Part shown: in pieces, positions 9,975-18,752 of the stretch | How positions within the stretch are numbered: position 1 is the first letter of the stretch | How the letters are laid out: the number at the start of each line of letters is the position of its first letter | From: Olavius sp. associated proteobacterium Delta 1 | GTDB lineage: Bacteria > Desulfobacterota > Desulfobacteria > Desulfobacterales > JAFDCJ01 | NCBI GenBank assembly: GCA_902749685.1 | Contig: CACVKW010000771.1 | Span: 1-64,000 of the forward strand | Reading direction: 5' to 3' | DNA: 64,000 nucleotides | The notes under the pieces: generated by a model | What the model was told of the DNA's origin: nothing | The model's input: only the letters and a program-made list of their open reading frames with translations | The model's database searches: none | Program-made: the position numbers and the translations under genes

Positions 9975-10459
9975 TTTTTTACCCCCTTTCATCTCGCATG
10001 CGGCCAGAGGTTTTCAAATGACCGCCGATTGACCGGGTTTCACATCATGCCCCCCTGCCGGCTATTCGATCGTCTTTGCTTGGCTTCGGTCAATGATAAA
10101 CGCTATTTTGAACATGCCTGTCTATAACGTTTAATGATTATTTTTGTCAAGTCAATACATAGACTACATATAGTATTCAATCCTATTTTTGGGTTGTTTG
10201 AGTTTAAGGCAGGCTGCCAAAGGCAGCATGAGAAATAATTGGTTTGTTTGACGGGTAATCGGTATTAAATTGTGGTTAAAATATTGTAACAGCACCCCAG
10301 CGCTGGTATGACGGGAGTCAAAAGGATGTCGGTACGCTTATAGCCGAATATGCAATCCCGCCACGGCGGGTACTGTTCGGCAAGCATCACCGTATAAAAG
10401 GGAATATAAAAAAATAAGACGGTTGTGTCAAACGCATTAGACTGGTGAAGGAGTATATC
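9975..10459. other. intergenic region, no gene seen
   Basis: About 485 bp upstream of the methyltransferase gene. It is of mixed composition and includes an AT-rich stretch near 10120-10200 that could hold promoters in either direction. I see no RNA gene, convincing stem-loop terminator or repeat shared with other parts of the window. Confidence 0.5.
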
Positions 10460-11557
10460 ATGACGAATAAGTCAGCAGCTGGTCAGGATTCGTTCTCTGA
10501 AAGGATGATCAAGATTTTAAACTATGGTGCCCTGAATCTGGCACTGGCCATTGGCTATCGAACCGGTCTGTTGGATGCCATGGATTTATTAGAACTTCCT
10601 CAAACTGCAGAAAGCATATCCCAGGAGACCGGATTAAATCCGCGCTATATAGAGGAATGGCTGGCAGTTATGGTCACCGGCGAAATTGTAGAATTATCCC
10701 GCACGCCGGAGGGTGAAAATCTCTACTACCTGCCGCAACACTGCGGGGATCTCATCACCCGGCGGGCCGGAAATGCGAATCTGGGAGTGTATACCCAGGA
10801 AATGCCGCTTTTGACTGTATCTGCCATGGAAGCCGTGATTCGGGGATTTAAGACCGGTGCCGGGGTTGCCTACGACAACTATCCGAAATTTCAGGAATTT
10901 ATGTCGCAACTGGCCGATGCTAAACACGTTCAGATTTTAATTGACCGGTTTTTGCCTGCCGTTGATGATGGGCGGCTTGTTGGACGAATGCAGGCTGGAA
11001 TCCGGGTCTGTGATCTGGGGTGTGCCGAAGGGGTCGCCTTGATGCTGATGGCCAAAGCCTTTCCCCGCAGCCGCTTTGTTGGGATCGATATCTCAAATGA
11101 CGCCATCGCTAAAGCCCAGCGTGAGACACGGCGGCAACAAATTCACAATCTGGATTTTATGGTTCGGGATGCCGCTTTTTTGCCGGACAGTCTCGAATTA
11201 AAGGAATCCTTTGAATATGTTACCGCCTTTGATGCTATCCACGATCAAACGCGACCGCTGGATGTTTTGCGGGGGATTTATCATATGCTTGTTCCAAACG
11301 GTCTGTTTTCGATGGTGGATATTGCCGCGCGATCGAAGCTGGCCGACAATTTGGATCATTCCATGGCACCGTTTTTATACACTGTCAGCTTAATGCATTG
11401 CATGCCGGTGGGATTGGTGGATGGGGGCGCCGGTCTGGGCATGATGTGGGGTCGCGAAACGGCCGTGGAGATGCTTACAGAAGCCGGGTTCCAAAAAATA
11501 CAGGTGCTGGAAATGCCGGATGACCCGTTTAATTTTCATTTTTTTTGCCGGAAATAG
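10460..11557 (+). CDS. class I SAM-dependent methyltransferase with N-terminal winged-helix-like domain
   Basis: A 365-aa protein with the Rv2258c-like architecture. The N-terminal domain resembles a winged helix/dimerisation module (ETGLNPRYIEEWLAVMVTGEIVE at about residues 50-75). The SAM-binding Rossmann core follows, with VCDLGCAEGVALMLMAKAFP (motif I) near residues 182-201 and FVGIDIS (motif II) near 205-211. Loss of the aspartate-rich chemistry of radical enzymes rules out a SAM-cleaving role. The methyl acceptor is unknown. The ATG at 10460 has AAGGAG seven bases upstream. The longer frame from 10445 would begin inside that site. It is monocistronic and converges on the htrA-like gene, with a dispersed repeat between them. 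Confidence 0.88.
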   Translation: MTNKSAAGQDSFSERMIKILNYGALNLALAIGYRTGLLDAMDLLELPQTAESISQETGLNPRYIEEWLAVMVTGEIVELSRTPEGENLYYLPQHCGDLITRRAGNANLGVYTQEMPLLTVSAMEAVIRGFKTGAGVAYDNYPKFQEFMSQLADAKHVQILIDRFLPAVDDGRLVGRMQAGIRVCDLGCAEGVALMLMAKAFPRSRFVGIDISNDAIAKAQRETRRQQIHNLDFMVRDAAFLPDSLELKESFEYVTAFDAIHDQTRPLDVLRGIYHMLVPNGLFSMVDIAARSKLADNLDHSMAPFLYTVSLMHCMPVGLVDGGAGLGMMWGRETAVEMLTEAGFQKIQVLEMPDDPFNFHFFCRK

Positions 11558-11585
11558 TTGAGATCCGGGCGTTTCTCATTCCGTT

Positions 11586-11658
11586 GCGCTGCGTAGATAA
11601 TCACCACCGAAACCGCATGAACTCGACCCTAAGGGTTCGTAATGAATGAACAGCAATC
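11586..11658 (+). repeat. 73-bp dispersed repeat, copy 1
   Basis: Sequence beginning GCGCTGCG and ending CAGCAATC aligns without gaps to 25053-25125 with about seven mismatches over 73 bp. It sits between two converging genes. The second copy has an inverted partner beside it. See the finding on this family. Confidence 0.8.
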
Positions 11659-11725
11659 AAAGCAATACGGATATCAGGATTTTATAACCTTTGAACCTTG
11701 AATCCGCAACCTGGAACCAAGTTCC

Positions 11726-13138
11726 TCAAGACAGATTCAGGGTTATGTAATACCCCTGATCGCCCCGCTGAAGCAGCAATACGACCGAATTCTTACGACG
11801 AAATTTAACAATGGCTTTGTCGAAATCCTCACGGTTCTGAATGGTATAGTCATCAATCTGTCGGATCACATCGCCGGGTTCGGCACCGATGTGGGCCAGA
11901 TAAGATTTTTTCTTTATCTCAGAAATCACCACGCCTTCCCGGGTTGCAAGGCGATATTTTCGTCTGACGTTCTTGGTTATATCATCGACTCTAATGCCAA
12001 GCAGCTTAAACGCAAGTTCTTCGGCCAGATCCAGGGGAAACACTTTGGTTTTGACGGCGATGGTTTTCTCTTTGCCGTTGCGCCAGACTCTGGCCGGCAT
12101 GGTATCGCCGGCGGCCAGACTCTTGGCTGCCGATTCATAATCACCGACAGAATTTACTTTTTTGTTTCCGATTGAAAAAATGATATCGCTTTCCTTCAAG
12201 CCGGCTTTTTCAGCCGGGCTTTGCGATTCCACCGATTTTACAATGACGCCCTTTTTGCCGGAAGCCGCCAGATAACTGGCCAGTTTTTCATCCATGTCCT
12301 GAACCGTGATACCGATCCAGGCTTGTTTGACTTCTCCATACTGAATCAAATCAGAAATTATTTTGCGGGCCTTGCTGATGGGGATTGCAAATCCGATTCC
12401 CTGGGCTTTGGCATAAATGGCCGTATTGATCCCGATCAGATCACCGTTGATGTTCAACAGCGGACCACCGCTGTTGCCGGGATTTATGGATGCATCGATC
12501 TGGATGAAGTCGTGATACACCCGATCTTCGGCTCTGATGCTGCGGTTTATGGCACTGATGACTCCGGTCGTAACGGTGTGGGAAAACCCGAAGGGATTTC
12601 CGATGGCAATCACGGTTTCGCCAATCATCAGATCATCGCTGCTGCCCATGTTAATGGCCGGCAGCCGGTTTTCAGAATCGATTTTCAGCACGGCCAGATC
12701 AGAATCTGGATCGGCTCCGACGATTCTGGCCTCGAATTCCAGCTCGTTTTCCAGTATCACTTTGATGGTGCCGGTTTTCTGGATGACGTGGGCATTGGTT
12801 AGGATAAGTCCTTTTGAGCCATCGATGATTACCCCCGACCCCAGGCTGGTATGCTGTTGGCGGCGTTCAAAGCGCGGGTCGTAAAAATCCCTGAAAAATT
12901 CTTCGAAAAATGGATTCAGGCTGAATCCTGAAAAAGGACTGGACCGCTTGCGAATTTCATAAGCAGAACTTATATTTACCACTGCCGGACTGACCGTACG
13001 AACGGCTTTAACGACGGCAGTTTCGCGATTCAGTTCATGCGCAGAGCTGAAGCCGGGATAGATCAGGCCTGAGACGCAGATTGACATAACAATAGCTATT
13101 AGATAGAAATTTATTGTAAAATTGGTTTGCCGGTACAT
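11726..13138 (-). CDS. HtrA/DegP-type periplasmic serine protease
   Basis: A secreted quality-control protease of about 470 aa. The chosen ATG at 13138 (AAGG six bases upstream) gives a signal-anchor/signal peptide (NFYLIAIVMSICVSGLI). The ATG at 13162 lies inside a hairpin. The trypsin-like domain carries the catalytic triad: His in LTNAHV, Asp in DSDLAVL, Ser in NPGNSGGPL. Two PDZ domains follow (GVIVKSVESQSPAEKAGLKESD and GVVISEIKKKSYLAHIGAEPGD), as in DegP/DegQ/MucD. It acts in the periplasm, degrading or refolding damaged envelope proteins. It is monocistronic, with a hairpin covering its upstream region. Confidence 0.95.
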   Translation of the reverse strand: MYRQTNFTINFYLIAIVMSICVSGLIYPGFSSAHELNRETAVVKAVRTVSPAVVNISSAYEIRKRSSPFSGFSLNPFFEEFFRDFYDPRFERRQQHTSLGSGVIIDGSKGLILTNAHVIQKTGTIKVILENELEFEARIVGADPDSDLAVLKIDSENRLPAINMGSSDDLMIGETVIAIGNPFGFSHTVTTGVISAINRSIRAEDRVYHDFIQIDASINPGNSGGPLLNINGDLIGINTAIYAKAQGIGFAIPISKARKIISDLIQYGEVKQAWIGITVQDMDEKLASYLAASGKKGVIVKSVESQSPAEKAGLKESDIIFSIGNKKVNSVGDYESAAKSLAAGDTMPARVWRNGKEKTIAVKTKVFPLDLAEELAFKLLGIRVDDITKNVRRKYRLATREGVVISEIKKKSYLAHIGAEPGDVIRQIDDYTIQNREDFDKAIVKFRRKNSVVLLLQRGDQGYYITLNLS

Positions 13139-13161
13139 TTGCTGCCTTTGTGATTCATTCA

Positions 13162-13194
13162 TCCGCCCTGAAAAATAGTAATTTTCGGGGCGGA
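13162..13194. repeat. 13-bp hairpin of the CAGGGCGG family upstream of the HtrA gene
   Basis: TCCGCCCTGAAAA (13162-13174) pairs with TTTTCGGGGCGGA (13182-13194) with one mismatch around a 7-base loop. The arm core CCCTGAAAA/TTTTCAGGG followed by CGGA recurs at several gene boundaries in this window. It covers the untranslated leader of the protease gene. The remaining gap to the next gene at 13450 is AT-rich and shows no gene. Confidence 0.6.
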
Positions 13195-13449
13195 GTAATT
13201 GTTAATAATCCTGTGATTGCCGGAATGCCTATGATTGACCAAATTATAATCATCATATTAGGAATTTCAGCCAAATAAATGTCACTATTTTTATATACGC
13301 AATTAGCCAAATTGAATAATCAAGAAAAAATTAAACAATGGGCAGCATTAAGTAATTAATCCGGAAGGGCTTCGATTCGCCAGCAGTCTTTATTATTCAC
13401 AGAAAAGTTAAAAACCTGAATATACTATTTTTCAGGGAGGATTAATTAG

Positions 13450-15948
13450 ATGATTGACAACCTGCTGCCGTTTGTTGAGAAACCCAGCCGTTATCTGGGT
13501 TCGGAAATTAACATCGTTAAAAAAGATCTTAGCCGGGTAAAATTGCGTTTCGCCCTGGCCTTTCCGGATCTATATGAAATCGGCACATCCCACTTCGGGA
13601 TGCAGATCCTTTATCATATTTTAAATGCAGAGCCGGACATCGCTGCTGAAAGAGTGTTTGCTCCCGGTGTGGATATGGAAGCGCTTCTCAGAAACACCGG
13701 TCAATCGCTTTTTTCTCTGGAGTCCCGCGCGCCCCTTAGCCGGTTTGATATTATCGGATTCAGTCTTTTATATGAATTAAATTTCACCAATGTCTTGACC
13801 ATCCTTGATCTGGCTAATATTCCATTTCTGGCTGCCGACCGGGATCATTCTCATCCCTTGATTATCGCCGGCGGTCCATGCACCTGCAATCCGGAGCCCC
13901 TGGCCGACTTTTTTGATGCAATGGTCGTGGGGGACGGCGAAAACGTCATCAAGCAAATGGTCTCCGAGTGGCTGCAATGGGATAAAGACGATCCGGGCGA
14001 CAAAGGGTCTCTGCTGCAAAGCTGGTCACAGATCGACGGCGTCTACATCCCGTCTTTCTTTGAGCCAAGATTTGATGATCGTGGTTTTCAATCTCTGGTG
14101 CCCCGGTTTTCAAGTTACACACGGATTAAACGTGCCATTGTCGATGATCTCGATCGGATGCCGTTTCCGCAAAAACCCGTCATTCCTTTCGGTAAACCGA
14201 TTCATGACCGGTTACGGTTGGAAGTGTCCAGAGGCTGCACCAGAGGATGCCGTTTCTGTCAGGCCGGTATGATTTACCGCCCGGTGCGTGAACGTTCGCC
14301 GGATCACCTGTTGTCACTTGGGGCCGAATCCATCGCAGCTACCGGATATGAAGACATTTCTTTGCTGTCTTTGAGCACCGGTGATTATGGTTGTTTGGCA
14401 CCGCTGATCGAACGGCTGATGGCCCGCTTTGGTCCCGATAACGTCGCCGTCTCACTGCCTTCCCTGCGGGCAGGCACGTTGACACCGGAACTGATGGAAC
14501 TTATTAAACAGGTGCGAAAAACCGGTTTCACAATTGCCCCGGAAGCCGGCAGCCAACGCCTGCGTGACGTGATTAATAAAAATATCAGTGAAATGGACAT
14601 CATCGACACGGTGCAGGATGCATTTCACCTGGGCTGGCAGGTGATCAAGCTATATTTTATGATCGGACTGCCCACCGAAACCGATGATGATCTTAAAGCA
14701 CTGGTGGATCTGGTGAAAAATCTGCGAAAAATCAAAGGCGCAAACCGGCGTCGGGGCAAGATCAATGTCAGTGTCGCCACATTTATCCCCAAGTCCCACA
14801 CCCCGTTTCAATGGGCGTCTCAGATCTCGCTGGCTGATTCAAGATCAAAGATCAACTGGATTCGCAATCAGCTAAAGATCCCCGGGATTCAATTCAAATG
14901 GCAGGATCCAAAAGTCAGCCAATTGGAAGGACTCTGGGCCCGGGGAGATCGACGGTTGAGCCGATTGCTGATTGCGGCCTATAATAAAGGATGTAAATTC
15001 GACGGCTGGAGCGACAAGTTCAACGATGGTTTATGGCAGGAAGCTATTGTAGAAGGGAAAGTTGACGCGGAATTTTTTACCGTTCGGCCGCGGGACGTTG
15101 CTGAGCCGTTACCATGGGATATTATCGATAACCGGGTCAGCAGATCTTTTCTGAAACAGGAATGGGCCAATGCGCTTGAGCAAAAATTATTGGAAGACTG
15201 TCGCCAGGGATTATGTCATCAATGCGGTACCTGCGATTTTGAGAAAATCGAACCGAGGACTTACGGAGCCTTTGATGAAGAATTTTTGCCGGCTTGTGCG
15301 TCGCCGCCTACCACAGACGCTGATTTCCAAAGCCTGTGCGTTTTCTATTCCAAACAGGATCAGGCAAGATACTTTGGTCATCTTGAAATGGTCAATATAT
15401 TTTTGCGGGCCCTTAAGCGCGCCGGGATACCGCTTAAATATTCACAGGGATTTCATCCCAAACCCAAAATATCCTTTGATGATCCGTTACCCATCGGTAT
15501 CGAAAGTGAGCAGGAACGTTTTATCCTGAGTGTGCCGGGCTCTGTTAACCCAACCACAGTCACCAGTTTGTTGAATTCACACCTGCCGGACGGCCTATTC
15601 ATAAATTACAGTCAATTTGTGACAGCCGAATTTAAACGCCAGGTAGCCGGGGCGAATGCCTATCGGGTCACGCTGCAGGATGGCAATTTTAATGAAGAAA
15701 ACCTGATGTGCTTTAAAAACTGCTCTGAAGTAATTATTTCTCTTTCGAATCGAAAAGGGAAGTTGAAAAAGATAAATTTAAAGGATATGGTGATTAATAT
15801 AGAAATACTGGATTCAAAGCAGTTGCAGGTGTCGCTTTCAGCCGAAACGGGGAAAACGCTGCGCCCCGCACATATTTTGGGTCCTATTTTCAATACGAAT
15901 GAAAAACAGATTAAACAGGCTAGGGTCGTTAAGCTAAAGAATGTTTAA
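13450..15948 (+). CDS. TIGR03960-type B12-binding radical SAM protein fused to a DUF2344 (TIGR03936) domain
   Basis: An 832-aa fusion. The N-terminal ~200 residues form a B12-binding-like domain. The radical SAM core carries RGCTRGCRFCQAG, with Cys263, Cys267 and Cys270 in CxxxCxxC binding the 4Fe-4S cluster. A Cys-rich linker (CRQGLCHQCGTCDFEK) precedes a C-terminal DUF2344 domain (FYSKQDQARYFGHLEMVNIFLRALKRAG...). In many bacteria these are two adjacent genes beside rng and rplU, and here they are one chain. The function is not established. The location suggests RNA or ribosome modification. The stop overlaps the rng start by 8 bp, indicating translational coupling. AGGGAGG precedes the ATG. 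Confidence 0.92.
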   Translation: MIDNLLPFVEKPSRYLGSEINIVKKDLSRVKLRFALAFPDLYEIGTSHFGMQILYHILNAEPDIAAERVFAPGVDMEALLRNTGQSLFSLESRAPLSRFDIIGFSLLYELNFTNVLTILDLANIPFLAADRDHSHPLIIAGGPCTCNPEPLADFFDAMVVGDGENVIKQMVSEWLQWDKDDPGDKGSLLQSWSQIDGVYIPSFFEPRFDDRGFQSLVPRFSSYTRIKRAIVDDLDRMPFPQKPVIPFGKPIHDRLRLEVSRGCTRGCRFCQAGMIYRPVRERSPDHLLSLGAESIAATGYEDISLLSLSTGDYGCLAPLIERLMARFGPDNVAVSLPSLRAGTLTPELMELIKQVRKTGFTIAPEAGSQRLRDVINKNISEMDIIDTVQDAFHLGWQVIKLYFMIGLPTETDDDLKALVDLVKNLRKIKGANRRRGKINVSVATFIPKSHTPFQWASQISLADSRSKINWIRNQLKIPGIQFKWQDPKVSQLEGLWARGDRRLSRLLIAAYNKGCKFDGWSDKFNDGLWQEAIVEGKVDAEFFTVRPRDVAEPLPWDIIDNRVSRSFLKQEWANALEQKLLEDCRQGLCHQCGTCDFEKIEPRTYGAFDEEFLPACASPPTTDADFQSLCVFYSKQDQARYFGHLEMVNIFLRALKRAGIPLKYSQGFHPKPKISFDDPLPIGIESEQERFILSVPGSVNPTTVTSLLNSHLPDGLFINYSQFVTAEFKRQVAGANAYRVTLQDGNFNEENLMCFKNCSEVIISLSNRKGKLKKINLKDMVINIEILDSKQLQVSLSAETGKTLRPAHILGPIFNTNEKQIKQARVVKLKNV

Positions 15949-17476
15949 GCAGCTCATCATCAATGTCGCGGAACATGAAACCCGTGTCGCCTTGTTGGAA
16001 GACGGCAACATCGCCGAGCTTTATGTCGACCGCGGTGACGATTCCGACATAGCCGGTAATATTTACAAAGGCAAAGTTCTGCGGGTTTTGCCCGGTATGC
16101 AGGCGGCTTTTGTCAACATCGGCCTGAACCAGGCGGCCTTCATTTATGTTGATGATGTGTTCTATGATGATTTTAAAGAATATGAGCGCATATTTAATGT
16201 CGAATCCGAATCCGAGGATGACGGCCTTGAAAATGAAACCAATCCGTTATTTCCGAAAAAGCGTGATTTTAATATTGAAGAGCTCCTGTGCGAGGGGCAG
16301 GAAGTTCTGGTTCAGGCGGCCAAGTCCCCCATGGGCACCAAAGGCGCCCGGATTTCATCTTATATATCCATGCCCGGCCGCTTTCTGGTTTTAATGCCAA
16401 ATTCCGATCATATCGGCGTCTCCCGACGTATCGAAGATGAAATCGAGCGGGAGCGTCTGAAGGGTATGGTGCAGAAGTTAAGAACCGAGGACTTCGGCTA
16501 TATTGTCAGAACTGCCGCTGAAGGTGAGCAGGAAGAAAAGCTGGCTTATGAGATGGGATTTTTAAACAATTTGTGGAAAAACGTCCAGAAAAAATTTGAA
16601 ACTGCCCCGGCACCGTCGCTCATGCACCAGGAGCTATCTATCAGTTTAAGGGCCGTGCGCGACCTTTTGATTCAAGAAGTTGAAAAAGTGGTCATTGACT
16701 CAAAGACGACCTACTATGCGATTCTATCCTTTTTGGACACCTACATGCCCAGACTGAAAGATCATGTCGTGTTGTATGAAGGCGCCGAGCCGGTTTTCGA
16801 TAGCTATAATCTGGAAGGCGATATTTCCCGTGCGCTCAAAAGGAAAGTGTGGTTGAAGTCCGGCGGATATATATTAATCGAACACACTGAGGCGCTGGTT
16901 GCGATTGACGTTAACACCGGACGTTATGTCGGAAAGCACAACCTTGAAGAAACCATCCTTAAAACCAATCTTGAAGCGGTTAAAGAAATAGCCTACCAGA
17001 TCAGACTGCGCGATTTAGGGGGCATAATCATCATTGATTTTATCGATATGGAGAAGAAGTCCAATCAGGAAAAGATCTTCAGTGCTCTCAAGGAAGCGTT
17101 GAAAAAGGATAAAAGCAAAACCCACGTTCTGCCGATATCGGAAATGGGGCTAATCCAGATGACCCGCAAGCGCACCCGGGAGCCATTGACCCGGATTCTC
17201 TGCGAGCCTTGCTTTTATTGTGAAGGTGAGGGCTATCTGGTCTCACGGCAATCCATCTGCTACAGTATCTATCGTGAAATCCTGCGGGACGCGCATGATA
17301 TGGACGGCACCCGGCTGACATTAAGGGTCAATCCGCAAATAGCAGAACTTTTACTTGGTCAAGAAGATATATTAATTGCCAGCCTTGAACGCGGCATCGG
17401 CAAACAGATCGTTATTTATCCCAACCCAGAGTTTCACATGGAACAATTTGACATCTTCGAAGTTCTCAGCCAATAA
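15941..17476 (+). CDS. rng: ribonuclease E/G family endoribonuclease
   Basis: A 511-aa RNase G-type enzyme, which cleaves single-stranded AU-rich RNA in rRNA maturation and mRNA decay. An S1 RNA-binding domain lies at about residues 35-90 (GNIYKGKVLRVLPGMQAAFVNIG). It is followed by the 5'-sensor/RNase H-like region and the DNase I-like catalytic subdomain with the Mg-binding aspartates in LVAIDVNTGRYVG and IIIIDFIDM. The zinc-link cysteines occur as ILCEPCFYCEGEG. There is no RNase E C-terminal scaffold, so G-type is the better name. Translation is coupled to the radical SAM gene. Confidence 0.95.
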   Translation: MFKQLIINVAEHETRVALLEDGNIAELYVDRGDDSDIAGNIYKGKVLRVLPGMQAAFVNIGLNQAAFIYVDDVFYDDFKEYERIFNVESESEDDGLENETNPLFPKKRDFNIEELLCEGQEVLVQAAKSPMGTKGARISSYISMPGRFLVLMPNSDHIGVSRRIEDEIERERLKGMVQKLRTEDFGYIVRTAAEGEQEEKLAYEMGFLNNLWKNVQKKFETAPAPSLMHQELSISLRAVRDLLIQEVEKVVIDSKTTYYAILSFLDTYMPRLKDHVVLYEGAEPVFDSYNLEGDISRALKRKVWLKSGGYILIEHTEALVAIDVNTGRYVGKHNLEETILKTNLEAVKEIAYQIRLRDLGGIIIIDFIDMEKKSNQEKIFSALKEALKKDKSKTHVLPISEMGLIQMTRKRTREPLTRILCEPCFYCEGEGYLVSRQSICYSIYREILRDAHDMDGTRLTLRVNPQIAELLLGQEDILIASLERGIGKQIVIYPNPEFHMEQFDIFEVLSQ

Positions 17477-17524
17477 TTGTCAGGCACTATTCCCGCTATT
17501 TTGATTCATCTCAGATATTTGATC

Positions 17525-17553
17525 TTGACAGATAAGGCGTCTTATGTTTTATT
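17525..17553 (+). promoter_or_regulatory. possible sigma-70 promoter for rpmH
   Basis: TTGACA at 17525-17530 is followed after 17 bases by TTTATT. The -35 is perfect and the -10 is weak. It lies in the 200-bp gap between rng and rpmH. I looked for clusters of DnaA boxes (TTATNCACA) here and saw none. Confidence 0.3.
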
Positions 17554-17676
17554 CATTCGGTTTACGGTATTAGTATAAATTCGCTGGTGCTTGTTGCGGG
17601 AATGGTTGGTGCGGGCAATCGGCAAAACTATTTTTGTTTATAGCCTGTTAGGCAAAACAGACAAGGAAATTATAAA

Positions 17677-17811
17677 ATGAAAAGAACATTTCAACCCAGC
17701 AGAATTAAGCGGGCCAGAAACCATGGTTTTTTGAAACGCATGTCGACCAAACAGGGTCGACGAATTATAAACCGGCGACGAGCCAAGGGCAGGGCGCGGC
17801 TGGCCGGTTAG
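17677..17811 (+). CDS. rpmH: 50S ribosomal protein L34
   Basis: A 44-aa, extremely basic protein starting [18 protein letters not shown] and ending [10 protein letters not shown], the invariant pattern and length of L34 in the large ribosomal subunit. ACAAGGAAAT supplies the ribosome site. It heads the conserved rpmH-rnpA-yidD-yidC-jag-mnmE run. In many bacteria dnaA lies divergently upstream. Here rng is upstream instead. Confidence 0.97.
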   Translation: MKRTFQPSRIKRARNHGFLKRMSTKQGRRIINRRRAKGRARLAG

Positions 17812-17955
17812 TTTATAGCCATCGGACGGGAAATGCCCCAAAGTCCTTGGGCGACGCATGTCTGTGGTGCATGTCAGCGGTGATATTACAGCGCCTTCTA
17901 AATCGTGCCGATCTGGAAATTAAATATTCAGTTAACTTAACGGGAAGCTTGTCCG

Positions 17956-18312
17956 TTGCGTTTTTTCCTCACCAAGGCAGACAGGATTTTAAAGCGGCGT
18001 GAGTTCATCGCCTTGACCGAATCCGGTCGCAGGATACAAAACGAGCAGTTCATCGCCATTTTTTCTCCCAATCAGCTCGGACGATCCCGAATCGGCATAA
18101 CCGTTAGCAAGAAAGTTGGACCGGCGGTCAAACGAAACAGAATCAAACGCCTTGTACGTGAATATTTTAGATTGAGCCGGCATCATTTAGCTGGGCATTG
18201 GGACATCAATATTATTGCTAAAAGACAGATTGCTGACTTTTCTTCAGAGAAGGCTTTTCGATCATTAACGGAGATTGTCGCGCGCATATCAAATTATGAT
18301 GACCGTCAGTAA
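17956..18312 (+). CDS. rnpA: ribonuclease P protein component
   Basis: The protein cofactor of RNase P, which trims 5' leaders from tRNA precursors. It is 118 aa with the characteristic N-terminal [13 protein letters not shown] and the RNR signature [14 protein letters not shown] at about residues 60-73. The start is a TTG with GGGAAG nine bases upstream. No ATG gives a full N-terminus. It overlaps the start of yidD, as usual in this cluster. Confidence 0.95.
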   Translation: MRFFLTKADRILKRREFIALTESGRRIQNEQFIAIFSPNQLGRSRIGITVSKKVGPAVKRNRIKRLVREYFRLSRHHLAGHWDINIIAKRQIADFSSEKAFRSLTEIVARISNYDDRQ

Positions 18313-18526
18313 ATTTTTTCAGATCATATTTATCGGCTTAATCAGGGCATACCAATATACACTATCGCCGCTTCTGGGACCCTCATGTCGTTTCTATCCC
18401 AGCTGTTCAGAGTATGCCTATCTGGCAATTATGCGTCATGGTCCAATAAAAGGCCCGCTTTTAGCCGTTAAACGGATCTTGCGATGCCACCCGTTTCATC
18501 CCGGTGGTGTTGATCCGGTACCCTGA
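18296..18526 (+). CDS. yidD: membrane protein insertion efficiency factor YidD
   Basis: A small amphipathic protein of about 76 aa with the family signature [19 protein letters not shown] and the C-terminal [14 protein letters not shown]. The two cysteines in CRFYPSC are the hallmark. It helps YidC-dependent insertion of inner-membrane proteins. The start is taken as the ATG inside the 3' end of rnpA (MMTVSKFF...). No strong ribosome site is visible, so coupling to rnpA translation is likely. An earlier in-frame start at 18275 is possible. Confidence 0.93.
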   Translation: MMTVSKFFQIIFIGLIRAYQYTLSPLLGPSCRFYPSCSEYAYLAIMRHGPIKGPLLAVKRILRCHPFHPGGVDPVP

Positions 18527-18752
18527 GGGTGAAAGGTGAGAATAACCAAACGGCCGGCCGGCTCAGGCCGTATGGTGATATACAATATCTGCAAATAAGG
18601 AAATTGATCTCTCAAACTGAGTCCTATGTTTGTCGGTTCTTACCTGCCTCCCTTTGGGTCAGTCCACAGAGAACATGCCCCGTTTAATCGAATAAATTTC
18701 AGAATCGATAGTCCCGCTGGAAGCGGGATTAGCGATTTTTTAGGAGAAGTCA

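Noticed and set aside
12221-12802. Long open frame on the plus strand opposite the HtrA gene
   Set aside because: It is antisense to a protease gene with full catalytic motifs, has no ribosome site and gives no sensible protein.
17477-17676. Possible chromosome origin between rng and rpmH
   Set aside because: The gene order invites it, but I find no cluster of DnaA boxes or AT-rich repeats; left unannotated.
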